Shown: positions 8,512-17,690, counted from the first letter of the stretch. The stretch: DNA of 64,000 nt from Armatimonadota bacterium (GCA_020850315.1 JADZEY010000034.1:1-64000); one strand, 5' to 3'. Notes: generated by a model not told the origin, from the sequence alone. Program-made: numbers and translations.

Positions 8512-9089
8512 CACTGCTCCTCGATGAGTATTGATTGTTGTGCTTCTATTTGCGGATTCACCACCGACCACAGCCGCATTTGGATAGCGTTCGGAGTGCG
8601 AAAAGAGGCGGTTGTTAGGATTGGCTGCGATGTTGGTGGGCTTGGCAACGACTCGAAGACGACACCCCTGCCTTGCAGCGTTGCCACCGTCTCGGCAATG
8701 TTATTGACCATGAACTCGATGGCCATTGCGTGGGATGGAGTTTCCTTCCCCTGTTGAACCGGCACAAAGGCAACGTTAAAGGCATTGTCGGGGCTTGTAA
8801 ACATGGCATAGGTGTCGCTTAACACCATGATGCTACACCCAAGGACATCGGTATAAAAGCCGACTTCGGCGGCAAAATCACACACTCGATATTCGGTGGA
8901 TTGCCGCCAACAGTCCCCCCATTCAAGCGGAAAGCTGTGCGGAAGGCTTGCAGCTAAGGCATTCCAATCCTCTGCGGATGTTGCCGTTGCGGCGATTGCC
9001 AACCGTTCTTGGCCAACCTGATGAAGGTCTGCTGCTTGTTGAATATTATGCATACTTGTTGCCTTTTTGATAGCTATGATGTACCGCAT
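8511..9089 (-). CDS. VOC family protein 3 with N-terminal extension
   Basis: A 192-aa protein. The C-terminal two thirds are VOC-like: RVCDFAAEVGFYTDVLGC, then AMAIEFMVNNIAETV and NAIQMRLWSV. The first 60-70 residues are a helical extension (QQAADLHQVGQERLAIAA) not found in the sister genes. The ATG at 9089 overlaps the stop of VOC gene 4 (TAATG); an internal ATG at 9053 is an alternative. With coupling on both sides this gene is locked into the operon. Confidence 0.75.
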   Translation of the reverse strand: MRYIIAIKKATSMHNIQQAADLHQVGQERLAIAATATSAEDWNALAASLPHSFPLEWGDCWRQSTEYRVCDFAAEVGFYTDVLGCSIMVLSDTYAMFTSPDNAFNVAFVPVQQGKETPSHAMAIEFMVNNIAETVATLQGRGVVFESLPSPPTSQPILTTASFRTPNAIQMRLWSVVNPQIEAQQSILIEEQ

Positions 9090-9451
9090 TAGCCGATACC
9101 ATGCAACCCTATCCGATTACCTTCTGTGTCACGAATAAAGGCCATATATCCAATGTCTTCGGTAATGAGCGTCTTTGGTTGAAGGATATCCCCACCTGCC
9201 TCTTCAACACGAGAGAGAACAGTGCTCACATCATCTCCAACATACAGATAGGTGATAACTCCATTTTCGGTGGGGACATATCCTTGCCCTTGCACCAAAG
9301 CCCCGCCAACGCCTGTCGTTGGGAAAAAAGCCATTTCGTAGCCTCCCATTTCCCCTCGATTCAGCTCTGCATCCAGTATAGCCCCATAGAAATCAGCGGC
9401 ACGCTCTATGTTCTGGACTGGTATCTCAAACCAAGTAATTGCGTGTTGCAT
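9089..9451 (-). CDS. VOC family protein 4
   Basis: A 120-aa VOC domain protein: MQHAITWFEIPVQN, RAADFYGAIL, then YLYVGDDVSTVLSRVEEAGG and FIRDTEGNRIGLHGIG. This is the YdcJ/PhnB-like small glyoxalase pattern with the usual His, Glu and terminal Glu ligand positions apparently kept. The start is ATG 9451, preceded by AGGAGAAG; the longer frame reaching 9580 lacks family similarity in its first 43 residues. VOC gene 5 lies 190 bp upstream. Confidence 0.85.
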   Translation of the reverse strand: MQHAITWFEIPVQNIERAADFYGAILDAELNRGEMGGYEMAFFPTTGVGGALVQGQGYVPTENGVITYLYVGDDVSTVLSRVEEAGGDILQPKTLITEDIGYMAFIRDTEGNRIGLHGIG

Positions 9452-9641
9452 GGCTTCTCCTATTATTGATATTGAGTTGGATGATTCAATCATATAGATT
9501 GAATGGCTGGTAGTGCGGTTTTTCGGCTGATTGCGTAGCTTGTTTTCCAAGAAGGAGTCCATGCTCAACCTCCATTTCAAGCTCTTCGCCTACAATTACA
9601 ACCTTCAGTGTGTTGGTTGAAAAATTGCACTACCGAATGGC

Positions 9642-10010
9642 TTACTCTGCAGTAGGGTCGTTTTGCATAATTCCGAAGATATTCCCCTCAGTATCGCGGC
9701 AATAGGCCAAATATCCAATGCTTGGAACAGCCATCTTTGGCATTACGATCCCCCCTCCGGCAGCAGTAATTTTCTCGGCAGACTCATCCACTGATTCCAC
9801 ATCTACAATGGTGATGACTCCCGGAAAATTATCCATCCTTTTCATCAGTCCCCCATCAATCCCATAAGATTCCCGCTGGCCGGTAGAAACCAGCCAGTAC
9901 TCTTGTGGGCCATCCCACTTGTTAATGCTCCACCCAAAAACGTCTCCGTAGAATTTTGCTGCACGCTCTGTGTTATCAGCGGCAATCTCAAAGTGAACAA
10001 CGCGTGGCAT
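9642..10010 (-). CDS. VOC family protein 5
   Basis: A 122-aa VOC domain protein closely resembling VOC 4: VVHFEIAADNTERAAKFYG, VSTGQRESYGIDGGLM, VESVDESAEKITAAGG and YCRDTEGNIFGIMQND. An AGGAGA Shine-Dalgarno sequence (10019-10024) sits 8 bases before ATG 10010. It is the first gene of the operon that runs left to the DUF1579 gene. Function beyond the fold is unknown. Confidence 0.87.
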   Translation of the reverse strand: MPRVVHFEIAADNTERAAKFYGDVFGWSINKWDGPQEYWLVSTGQRESYGIDGGLMKRMDNFPGVITIVDVESVDESAEKITAAGGGIVMPKMAVPSIGYLAYCRDTEGNIFGIMQNDPTAE

Positions 10011-10585
10011 TGTTGGTCTCTCCTGTTACGTGAATGAATATCAATTTGCCATTAGCTGGCATTGTGTTGCGTGTTTAGAACTGCTTGTTGCTTACCCCCT
10101 CTATCTTCTTTCTCTATTCCTCTATCCCCTTTTACCTTTCACCCATAGCTCCAAAGATGTGTTATCGAAAATTGAGTTGATGAGACTCATCAAAAGTCTT
10201 CATAAGAACACCATGCAAATGTATAACAAAACTCATAGAAATGACTTCTTGAAAATTGCTTTTTTCACGTTTTGGTTATCAAATGGTGCCCCGTAGTGAT
10301 GGTTCAAGGGAAGGTAAGGCATGGTTTGTAGTAAATGGGCAAAAAAAATGCGCAAAGAGATTGTGCTCTCTTTGCGCATTAACGTGCATCAGTCAGTCTG
10401 CACCCATGATGATGACTGATGCAGTTATAACGGTATACATCAACCCGTTTTCATTGTACCAAACGGGGTTTTACTGTAAAAGTTCCTATCGAAAATTGCT
10501 TTTTATGAAGTTTTTGGCTGCCTATTTACTCGCCCACTTAGAGTGTTATCACTTTATCTCACGCTATAGAAACGGTGTTTGTAGA
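10011..10585. other. AT-rich intergenic region
   Basis: 575 bases between VOC gene 5 and the AraC-type gene, clearly more AT-rich than the flanks. It holds the leader of the VOC operon and the hairpin terminator described separately. The motif GAAAATTGCTTTTT occurs twice (about 10252 and 10493). Open frames here are short, lack family resemblance and partly run antisense to the AraC gene, so I call no gene. Confidence 0.7.
10341..10380 (-). terminator. rho-independent terminator of the AraC-type gene
   Basis: A perfect 14-bp stem: 10347-10360 pairs with 10367-10380 around a 6-base loop. On the minus strand it is followed by a run of eight T (A-run at 10341-10348 on the plus strand). It lies about 205 bases beyond the stop of the AraC-type gene and would also insulate the VOC operon promoter from it. 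Confidence 0.85.
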
Positions 10586-10975
10586 TTACTTTTGGCTGTT
10601 TACAGCCCTGAATCCTTCAGGAGAGTAGCCTACGTGTCGTCGGAAAAGCCAACTGAAAGACCCAGGGCTTTTAAAGCCTACAGATTGACAGATACCAGTC
10701 ACAGAAATTGGCGTAGTTAGCAATAGATCTTTTGCCCGCTCAATTCGCTTACGTGTTAGGTACTGATGCGGTGTTTCCCCAAAAACCTGTTTAAACAGCC
10801 GCAAAAAATGATGACTAGATAGACAAGCGACATCTGCGACTTGTGATAAGCTAATAGGTTTGTCTATATTTTTTTCGATAAAATTACGTGCTTGGCTTAG
10901 TCTTTTGTAAAGCTCCATCCGCGTTAAATTTCGGGTAGCGGAAAGCCTTTCGCATTGCTCTACAGAGGTACTCAT
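10586..10975 (-). CDS. small AraC-family transcriptional regulator
   Basis: A 129-aa protein that is almost only the AraC DNA-binding domain: two helix-turn-helix units, SLSQVADVACLSSHHFLRLF and SVTGICQSVGFKSPGSFSW, with the family signature ending RRHVGYSPEGFR. There is no sensory domain. I use ATG 10975; a GTG at 11017 would add 14 residues. It lies upstream of the VOC/MoaD/BNR operon on the same strand, separated by 575 bases and its own terminator, and is the obvious candidate regulator of that operon. Its DNA is AT-rich compared with the VOC genes. Confidence 0.85.
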   Translation of the reverse strand: MSTSVEQCERLSATRNLTRMELYKRLSQARNFIEKNIDKPISLSQVADVACLSSHHFLRLFKQVFGETPHQYLTRKRIERAKDLLLTTPISVTGICQSVGFKSPGSFSWLFRRHVGYSPEGFRAVNSQK

Positions 10976-11138
10976 GGTAAGAATTAGGTTAAGGTTAGCA
11001 AGCACACTGCCCCCCACTGTTTAGCATTGGGTGGTGGTTATACTGCTCTCTATAAAATCTACATAGTTGCAGCATCACTTGAGCGGTTTCGGGAGCATCA
11101 TTTTGGTTTTTCGATCATTTTTCATGTTTTCGACTTAT

Positions 11139-11154
11139 AGTTTCACGTGAAACA
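11139..11154. other. parS centromere-like site 1 (perfect 14-bp core)
   Basis: GTTTCACGTGAAAC at 11140-11153 is a perfect palindrome; with flanks it matches 15 of 16 positions of the bacterial parS consensus TGTTTCACGTGAAACA. It lies 13 bases past the mnmG stop codon, between mnmG and the AraC-type gene. ParB-family proteins bind such sites near the replication origin. No parA or parB gene is in the window. Confidence 0.85.
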
Positions 11155-11166
11155 CGCAACAGCCCC

Positions 11167-12993
11167 TTATCGCACATACATTGAAAGTATAGTAATATCT
11201 GACCGTGAAACACCACTAATCCTTGATGCTTGTCCTAAGGAGCGAGGGCTAATGCGTATCAATTTTTCCCGACCTTCAGATGACAAGCCAACTATGGCGT
11301 TATAGTTGATCGTTGCTGGTAATTGGCTTTCTTCAATACCTTTGAATCGTTCAACTTCCTGCAATTGGCGTTGAATATATCCATCATAACGGGCGGAGAT
11401 TTCTATTTGCTCCACAAGCCTTTCATCGGTTAGTAATTCAGCTAACGGTGAGTCAGTAGGGACGTAAGGAAGGATAGTTTGTGCCAAGCATTCTGGACGT
11501 TTGAGTAATTGCCACAACGAAACGGCTTGGCCACTCGAATCTTGTTCTTTAACTCGATGCTTTTTCAACAAATCTTGTGCTGCTTCGATTGACTCTGTCA
11601 AAGATTGAACTTCTTGAGCAATTTTTCTATCAACTAATCCAGCTTCATAACCAATATGAGCTAATCGTATATCTGCATTATCCTGGCGCAGCAACAAACG
11701 ATATTCAGCCCGTGAAGTAAACATACGATATGGCTCACTGATGGTAAGGCTCACTAAATCATCAATCAGAACTCCAATGTATGCTTGTGAACGATCCAAC
11801 ACAACTGAAGATTTACCTTGAATAGCACGAGCTGCGTTCATACCGGCTAACAACCCTTGTGCAGCAGCCTCTTCATATCCAGATGTTCCATTTACTTGTC
11901 CAGCAAAGAACAATCCCTTAACAACTTTGCTTTCAAGAGAGTGCTGAAGTTGATAGGATGGGAAGTAATCATATTCTACCGCATATCCATATCTCAAGAT
12001 TTGAGCTTTCTCTAAGCTGGGAATTGTGCGTAAAGCAGCTTCTTGTATCTCTTCCGGAAGAGAGGTGGAGAATCCATTGACATAGACGGAATCGGTTGCA
12101 AGACCTTCAGGTTCAAGGAAGATTTGATGCTCATCTTTATCTGAAAAACGATAGACTTTATCTTCAATTGAAGGACAGTATCGTGGCCCCACGCCTGTTA
12201 TTCGCCCTGTGAACATGGGAGAGCGGTCAAACCCTGATTCAAGGATTTGATGAGTATCTTTGGTAGTTGTTGTTAGATAGCATTGTATTTGGTTAGTCAC
12301 CGCTGCCGTTTGGCGAGAAAACGGGACTGGATGAGCATCGCCAACATCGGGAGTACATAGCTTCCAATCAATGCTATCCTTATGAATTCGTGGTGGAGTA
12401 CCTGTTTTTAACCTTCCAGTACTGACTCCATAGTGACGTAGGATTTCGCTTAAAGACTCAGCAGATGGTTCGCCCATCCGCCCTCCAACACTTGATTGCT
12501 CGCCAACGTGAAGACGACTTGATAAGAACGTACCCGAGCAGACCACAAGAGACCTACACTCAATGCGCTGCCCATCTTGCAATTGAACAGAAGAAACAGC
12601 ACCGTTTTTCACACCAACATCACCCACAACCCCCTCTATGAGCGTTAGGTTCGAAATTTCTTGAAGTCGTTGTTGAGCAAAGTGCGGATAAAGGTCTTTA
12701 TCATTCTGAGAACGTGGTGACCACATGGCTGGCCCCTTTGATTTTCCCAGCATCTTAAAGTGAATCCCCGATAAATCTGCAAGCCTTCCCATCTCTCCTC
12801 CTAAGGCATCTATCTCTCGAACAATCTGCCCTTTAGCCATACCTCCAATCGCAGGGTTACATGATAATCGTCCGATTGCAGAGATCGTCATTGTAATTAG
12901 ACAGGTAGAACACCCGATTCTTGCAGCTGCTGATGCTGCTTCAATTCCTGCATGACCACCACCAATTACGATGACATCATAGTAGCTATTCAT
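11167..12993 (-). CDS. mnmG: tRNA uridine-5-carboxymethylaminomethyl modification enzyme, FAD subunit
   Basis: MnmG (GidA), 608 aa. With MnmE it installs the cmnm5 group on U34 of certain tRNAs. The FAD-binding turn VIGGGHAGIEAA lies at residues 8-19; SCNPAIGGMAKGQIVREID, the TGTPPRI segment and GYEEAAAQGLLAGMNAA are family hallmarks. The start is ATG 12993; a GTG at 13017 would add 8 residues and run over the parS site. It is the second gene of an mnmE-mnmG pair with a 31-bp spacer. Its base composition is distinctly AT-richer than genes outside 10-18 kb. Confidence 0.97.
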   Translation of the reverse strand: MNSYYDVIVIGGGHAGIEAASAAARIGCSTCLITMTISAIGRLSCNPAIGGMAKGQIVREIDALGGEMGRLADLSGIHFKMLGKSKGPAMWSPRSQNDKDLYPHFAQQRLQEISNLTLIEGVVGDVGVKNGAVSSVQLQDGQRIECRSLVVCSGTFLSSRLHVGEQSSVGGRMGEPSAESLSEILRHYGVSTGRLKTGTPPRIHKDSIDWKLCTPDVGDAHPVPFSRQTAAVTNQIQCYLTTTTKDTHQILESGFDRSPMFTGRITGVGPRYCPSIEDKVYRFSDKDEHQIFLEPEGLATDSVYVNGFSTSLPEEIQEAALRTIPSLEKAQILRYGYAVEYDYFPSYQLQHSLESKVVKGLFFAGQVNGTSGYEEAAAQGLLAGMNAARAIQGKSSVVLDRSQAYIGVLIDDLVSLTISEPYRMFTSRAEYRLLLRQDNADIRLAHIGYEAGLVDRKIAQEVQSLTESIEAAQDLLKKHRVKEQDSSGQAVSLWQLLKRPECLAQTILPYVPTDSPLAELLTDERLVEQIEISARYDGYIQRQLQEVERFKGIEESQLPATINYNAIVGLSSEGREKLIRISPRSLGQASRISGVSRSDITILSMYVR

Positions 12994-13009
12994 GTCTCTA
13001 TTTTGTTGA

Positions 13010-13025
13010 GGTTTCACGTGGAACT
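13010..13025. other. parS centromere-like site 2 in the mnmE-mnmG spacer
   Basis: GTTTCACGTGGAAC at 13011-13024 differs from the perfect palindrome by one base; its reverse complement GTTCCACGTGAAAC is a variant common among experimentally known parS sites. It ends one base before the mnmE stop triplet and occupies about half of the 31-bp spacer to the mnmG start. With site 1 it brackets mnmG. Confidence 0.8.
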
Positions 13026-14383
13026 TATTTTCCTATGCAAAAAGAATCAAAAACCTTATTGAGCACATCTTCTGAGGTAGTCTCTCCTACCAACTCTGAA
13101 ATAGGGATGAGAATTTCTCGGAGCAACGCAGATAGAACTTCAGTTGGTATAGCAGACTGGGCTTGAATCTCAGAAACAAGATCATGGATATGTTTCAGTA
13201 AATTCAGTTGTCGAATGTTTAACACAGCTAAAGCAGCAGTACTCTGCTTTGTTCCATAGCCTTTTGATAAAATTTCGAGCAGATTTTTCACTGTCGAAAC
13301 GTCTTTAATAGAGATAGAGAGGTGCTGATCATCAAGACTAGAAGCAAGGTCTGATTTTGTTAACACAGAAGTAATAGAAATAGAAGGATGCTGTAGCCGT
13401 AATCCGTGAACGAATTGCATTTCTTCAGGAATAGTAGATGTTTGCGTAGAATCAATGAGATAGAGTATCTGATCGCAGACCGGAACCATTTCCAAGGCTC
13501 GGTATATGCCTTCTCTTTCTATTTCATCGTTTGCATTGCGTAGCCCGGCTGTGTCAATCAATCGGATCGTTACACCGTTATGAACAAACCGCTCTTCAAG
13601 ATAATCCCTGGTTGTACCAGGTGTAATGCTTACTAAAGAGCGCGAATACCCCAAAATCGAGTTAAAAAGGCTTGATTTCCCAGCATTCGGACGGCCTAAC
13701 AACAAAATCCGTGGTCCACGAGATAACCGCTCTGCTGTTGGGAAGGTTCGAATAAGTTCTTCAACATATAAACGGATACTGGTCAACACCTTCTCTATTT
13801 CTTTCTCTGAAGCAAAGGCATACCCTTCCTCAACAAAGTCAAGCTCAAGCTCTAACCTGGCAAGCAGCGATAATAATTGCTCCCGAAAGTTATACAGCTG
13901 TTTAGATAGCTCGCCATGTAGCTGGTGATGTGCTAAAAACACAGATTGCCGAGACTCAGCACTAATCAGAGCACCAACAGCTTCAGCTTGAAGAAGGTTC
14001 ATCTTGCCATTCACAACGGCTCGACGGGTAAATTCACCAGCGGTAGCAACACGTGCACCTTGCTCAATGCTAAGTTCCAGTACTCTGTCGACAATGATTG
14101 GATTGCCATGGATATGAAGCTCCACCAAATCTTCACCTGTGTATGATGCCGAGGCAGCAAATCGGACAACCATGCCTTCGTCTAAGACCAACCCGTTATC
14201 TATAACAGTACAGTTTACCAATGTTCTTGGAGAAACTGAACTAAGCTCTTTCTTGCTTCGCAGTTGTATCAACGACGCGGCTATCCGAACACTATTTACT
14301 CCACTGAAACGGATCACAGCAATTGCTGCTTCTCCGGGGGCTGTTGATAAAGCAACGATGGTATCACGTAAAAAATCCTTCAT
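13025..14383 (-). CDS. mnmE: tRNA modification GTPase
   Basis: MnmE (TrmE/ThdF), 452 aa, the GTPase partner of MnmG. The N-terminal folate-binding domain opens with DTIVALSTAPGEAAIAVIR. The G domain shows GRPNAGKSSLFN (G1), TPGTTRD (G2), DTAG (G3) and TKSD (G4). The protein ends in FCIGK, the conserved C-x-G-K tail. Coding composition is AT-rich; a 60-base sample line at 13201 counts 40% GC, against 53% for a line at 3001 in purM. It is transcribed ahead of mnmG. Confidence 0.97.
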   Translation of the reverse strand: MKDFLRDTIVALSTAPGEAAIAVIRFSGVNSVRIAASLIQLRSKKELSSVSPRTLVNCTVIDNGLVLDEGMVVRFAASASYTGEDLVELHIHGNPIIVDRVLELSIEQGARVATAGEFTRRAVVNGKMNLLQAEAVGALISAESRQSVFLAHHQLHGELSKQLYNFREQLLSLLARLELELDFVEEGYAFASEKEIEKVLTSIRLYVEELIRTFPTAERLSRGPRILLLGRPNAGKSSLFNSILGYSRSLVSITPGTTRDYLEERFVHNGVTIRLIDTAGLRNANDEIEREGIYRALEMVPVCDQILYLIDSTQTSTIPEEMQFVHGLRLQHPSISITSVLTKSDLASSLDDQHLSISIKDVSTVKNLLEILSKGYGTKQSTAALAVLNIRQLNLLKHIHDLVSEIQAQSAIPTEVLSALLREILIPISELVGETTSEDVLNKVFDSFCIGK

Positions 14384-14493
14384 TTTGTGCCTAAACCGAT
14401 AATGGATTGCGTTGTTCTTGGTAGTGACGAACTAAATTGGATGTCAGCTTTAAGGCAAAATTGTCTAATTTTGCCTTCCTATCTTTCAACACA

Positions 14494-14859
14494 ATGAACT
14501 TTTACCCGCTATTTCAGTTATGGCCGCTGATACTAGGATTGCTTCCACAACCAGCAGCTATTCGTTTGGAGCCAGAATCAGTAATTATCGCTGATACTGC
14601 ACGGTATGCTAGTCTGCATGTCCGACTAATTAACGAAACAGATAGTGCGGTCTTTATTGAAAGACTGCACCCCAGTTGTGGTTGCGTGTTGGCGAGTGTT
14701 CAAAGAAACAAGGCAACAAAGGAGCATCCTGGAGATATTTACGTATCAGTTTCACTAGAAAAGATGGACACACTCCAACCAGTAGTTATTGATGTTTTCA
14801 CTAACAACCCAGCAATACCTCATCTAAAATTCAACTTACTTAAGCAAAGCAAACCGTGA
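14494..14859 (+). CDS. DUF1573-like secreted protein
   Basis: A 121-aa protein with a short hydrophobic N-terminus (signal-like, residues 1-22) and one Ig-like DUF1573-type domain containing the HPSCGCVLASV motif. Such domains are common in Bacteroidota; function is unknown, and they are sometimes linked to cell-surface assembly. ATG 14494 is preferred over 14437 because the signal sequence begins there. It runs convergent to dnaK with a shared terminator between them, and divergent from mnmE. Confidence 0.7.
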   Translation: MNFYPLFQLWPLILGLLPQPAAIRLEPESVIIADTARYASLHVRLINETDSAVFIERLHPSCGCVLASVQRNKATKEHPGDIYVSVSLEKMDTLQPVVIDVFTNNPAIPHLKFNLLKQSKP

Positions 14860-14920
14860 TCTAAAGAAAATATGGATACCAACGCATTTCGCCTGAGCAA
14901 GATAGGTGCTGGATCAAAAT

Positions 14921-14954
14921 AAAAGAGCGAAACCAATGACGGTTTCGCTCTTTT
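14921..14954. terminator. bidirectional terminator between DUF1573 gene and dnaK
   Basis: AAAAGAGCGAAACC (14921-14934) pairs perfectly with GGTTTCGCTCTTTT (14941-14954) over a 6-base loop. A-rich on the left and T-rich on the right, it can serve both the plus-strand DUF1573 gene and the minus-strand dnaK. Confidence 0.9.
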
Positions 14955-14972
14955 GATTAGTTCACACGTTTC

Positions 14973-16868
14973 TTATTTTTCATCTTCAACAATGGTATAG
15001 TCAGCATCTTCAACGTTTTTCTTCTCCTCATTTGAAGTATTTGTTGATGATGATTCTGAAGTATCCCCACCGCTGTACATCTTCTGCGAAACTTCGCTCC
15101 AAGCACGGTCAAGCTCATCTTTAGCACTGCGAATGTCATCAATTGACCCGCCTTTTAGTGCAGTTTCCAGCTTTTCAGCAGCAGCCTCGATGCGCGCTTT
15201 TCCGTCGGCAGGTATTTTGTCGCCTAACTCCTGAAGTTGCTTCTTCGTGGTAAACACTGTTTGATCAGCTTGGTTGCGTAGTTCCACCTCCTCTTTTTTC
15301 TTACGGTCTGCTGCTGAGTTATCTTGCGCCTCACGCTTCATCCGTTCAATCTCATCTTTTGCCAAACCGCTTGATGACGTGATGCGGATAGTCTGCTCCT
15401 TGTTCGTTGCCTTATCTTTTGCAGAAACGTTCAAAATGCCGTTGGCATCAATATCGAAGGTAACCTCAACTTGTGGAACACCACGTGGAGCAGGTGGAAT
15501 ACCATCGAGATGGAACTTACCAAGCGACTTATTATCTCCAGCCATTGGGCGTTCCCCCTGAAGGACGTTGATTTCCACAGATGGCTGGCTATCAGATGCT
15601 GTGGAAAAGATCTCCGATTTCCGTGTTGGAATCGTTGTATTTGATGGAATCATCGGCGTCATTACCCCACCTAACGTCTCAATCCCCAATGTTAGTGGTG
15701 TCACATCCAACAGCAAAACGTCTTGAACATCGCCTGAAAGCACTGCACCTTGAATCGCTGCGCCAATCGCAACCACTTCATCTGGGTTCACGCCACGGTT
15801 AGGTTCCTTCCCAAAGAACTCCCTAACCATCTGCTGAACTTTTGGAATACGAGTGGAGCCACCAACTAAGATCACTTCATCAATTTGATGTGGCCCCATC
15901 CCAGAATCTTTCAGTGCTTGCTGCAGTGGTGCAACAGTCCGCTTAAATAGATCCTCGCAAAGTTGCTCGAACTTTGCTCGGGTAATCATAAGGTTCAAGT
16001 GCTTTGGGCCATCGGCTGTTGCTGTAATAAACGGAAGATTAACATCCGTTTGAAGCGACTGTGAAAGCTCAATTTTTGCCTTTTCAGAGGCTTCTTTTAG
16101 GCGTTGTAATGCCATTGGGTCGCTCCGCAAATCCACTCCATCACTCTTCTTGAACTCATCAGCAAGAAAATCAACCAAGCGTTGGTCAAAGTTATCTCCA
16201 CCAAGATGAGTGTCTCCATTCGTTGATTTCACTTCAAAAACGCCATCTCCTAACTCTAAAACAGAAATATCGAAGGTTCCTCCTCCTAAGTCGAACACCG
16301 CAATCTTTTGATTTTGCCCTTTCTTATCCATCCCGTATGCAAGGGCTGCGGCTGTTGGCTCGTTGATAATGCGGCGAACCTGAAGTCCAGCAATCTCGCC
16401 TGCATCTTTTGTGGCTTGGCGTTGTGAGTCGTTAAAGTATGCCGGAACGGTAATTACTGCTTCGGTCACTTTCTGCCCCAAGTAATCTTCGGCTGTCTGC
16501 TTCATTTTTTGCAGAACCATGGCCGAGATTTCTGGCGGCGAATACAGACGATCATCTATGCGCACACGAACAGTTGTGCCACCTTCACCGCTTACTACTT
16601 CGTAAGGGATCATCTTCTCCTCTTCTTTCACCTCAGCAGCGGTGCGTCCCATGAATCGTTTGATAGAATAAACCGTGTTTTTCGGGTTCGTCACCGCTTG
16701 ACGCTTTGCAGCCTGCCCGACAACTCGGTCGCCTGTCTTTGTAAAACCAATGACGGAAGGGGTTGTGCGCGCCCCTTCGCTATTTGGAATAACGGTAGGT
16801 GTTGTTCCTTCCATGACTGCAACCACCGAGTTTGTGGTTCCAAGGTCAATTCCAATGATTTTTCCCAT
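14973..16868 (-). CDS. dnaK: Hsp70 chaperone DnaK
   Basis: 631-aa ATP-dependent chaperone. Visible signatures are [16 protein letters not shown] (residues 5-20), [12 protein letters not shown] and [14 protein letters not shown] of the actin-like ATPase domain, the substrate-binding domain after [11 protein letters not shown], and an acidic C-terminus. ATG 16868 follows an AGGAG sequence. hsp20 lies 42 bp upstream on the same strand, so the two heat-shock genes probably form an operon; grpE and dnaJ are not nearby. No CIRCE element was seen upstream. Confidence 0.98.
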   Translation of the reverse strand: MGKIIGIDLGTTNSVVAVMEGTTPTVIPNSEGARTTPSVIGFTKTGDRVVGQAAKRQAVTNPKNTVYSIKRFMGRTAAEVKEEEKMIPYEVVSGEGGTTVRVRIDDRLYSPPEISAMVLQKMKQTAEDYLGQKVTEAVITVPAYFNDSQRQATKDAGEIAGLQVRRIINEPTAAALAYGMDKKGQNQKIAVFDLGGGTFDISVLELGDGVFEVKSTNGDTHLGGDNFDQRLVDFLADEFKKSDGVDLRSDPMALQRLKEASEKAKIELSQSLQTDVNLPFITATADGPKHLNLMITRAKFEQLCEDLFKRTVAPLQQALKDSGMGPHQIDEVILVGGSTRIPKVQQMVREFFGKEPNRGVNPDEVVAIGAAIQGAVLSGDVQDVLLLDVTPLTLGIETLGGVMTPMIPSNTTIPTRKSEIFSTASDSQPSVEINVLQGERPMAGDNKSLGKFHLDGIPPAPRGVPQVEVTFDIDANGILNVSAKDKATNKEQTIRITSSSGLAKDEIERMKREAQDNSAADRKKKEEVELRNQADQTVFTTKKQLQELGDKIPADGKARIEAAAEKLETALKGGSIDDIRSAKDELDRAWSEVSQKMYSGGDTSESSSTNTSNEEKKNVEDADYTIVEDEK

Positions 16869-16910
16869 GTTTTTGTCTCCTTGTTATGTATGTGTACTCT
16901 GCTGTACTGT

Positions 16911-17366
16911 TTATTCAATAGTGATTGTTGTGCCTGCTTTGCGCGATGCAGCTTGCCGAGGAACGTGGATACGAAGCACCCCGTCGGTATAAGACGCTGT
17001 GATGCTGGTAGTATCCAGTTCAAGCCGCTTGGGAAGGTTAACCCGACGGGAAAATCCCCCTACGTAGCGGTCGTTGGCTTGTATAACAGCGCGATTGCTA
17101 TCCACGGCATCGCGCTTGTTACCAGAAATCTCCACCTCATCATCCGAAGTCAACGAAATGGCGATCTCTTGTTTTGTCATTCCTGGCAACTCGGCAGCGA
17201 TATGAAATCCATCGGCATCGTAGTAGGCCGCAAGTGGAGGATATGAAGCTGATGCTGCGGCTGTCGAGGGAGGGTCAATATCTACCTTAACATTGGTTTT
17301 GATAAAGTCTTTGATTCGCCCTGCAACTTCTTCAAAGGTTCTTAGCCATTCGTCGTTCTGGCGCAT
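16911..17366 (-). CDS. small heat-shock protein (Hsp20/alpha-crystallin)
   Basis: A 151-aa holdase chaperone. The alpha-crystallin domain spans roughly residues 50-145: YYDADGFHIAAELPGMTKQE, a beta-strand core, and the C-terminal DGVLRIHVPR strand. The start is ATG 17366 (MRQNDEWLRTFEE); the frame is open to 17420 but the extra 18 residues look unrelated. It lies just upstream of dnaK in the same orientation and borders the candidate origin region. Confidence 0.9.
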   Translation of the reverse strand: MRQNDEWLRTFEEVAGRIKDFIKTNVKVDIDPPSTAAASASYPPLAAYYDADGFHIAAELPGMTKQEIAISLTSDDEVEISGNKRDAVDSNRAVIQANDRYVGGFSRRVNLPKRLELDTTSITASYTDGVLRIHVPRQAASRKAGTTITIE

Positions 17367-17615
17367 AGGTAGCTGGTTAAATAGGTGATTGTGGTAACAG
17401 TAGCTCCCGAACTCTATCAACCATTATGCCATACAGCAAATGTGGCCAAATTGTCTTGGTTGGTTATCAAGATGTCCGAACCCTTTCTACACTACCCTGC
17501 TTCGTTGATTCATGTTTCACACTACCTACCGCTATCTTGTCTTGATTGTTCTTCTTATCTATTCTTCCAAAGAGAAATAATTATAGTATTGTTATGGTTA
17601 ATAAGAATGTGGAAG

Positions 17616-17624
17616 AGTGGATAA
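17616..17624 (-). promoter_or_regulatory. DnaA box, one mismatch
   Basis: AGTGGATAA on the plus strand, TTATCCACT on the minus strand; one mismatch to TTATCCACA. First of the cluster, immediately after an AT-rich stretch. Confidence 0.55.
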
Positions 17625-17690
17625 CTATGAAGGAACGCCCGTTTTAGCTAAAAAATTCAAAAAAGCAGCGGAATTTTGAATTGGAAAACT

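Noticed and set aside
10030..10720. Two overlapping open frames on the plus strand (88 and 154 aa)
   Set aside because: They cross the terminator hairpin and the antisense of the AraC gene, and contain no recognisable motif.
11190..11215. GTGAAACACC near the mnmG 3' end as a third parS
   Set aside because: Only 9 of 16 positions match the consensus; it is ordinary coding sequence.
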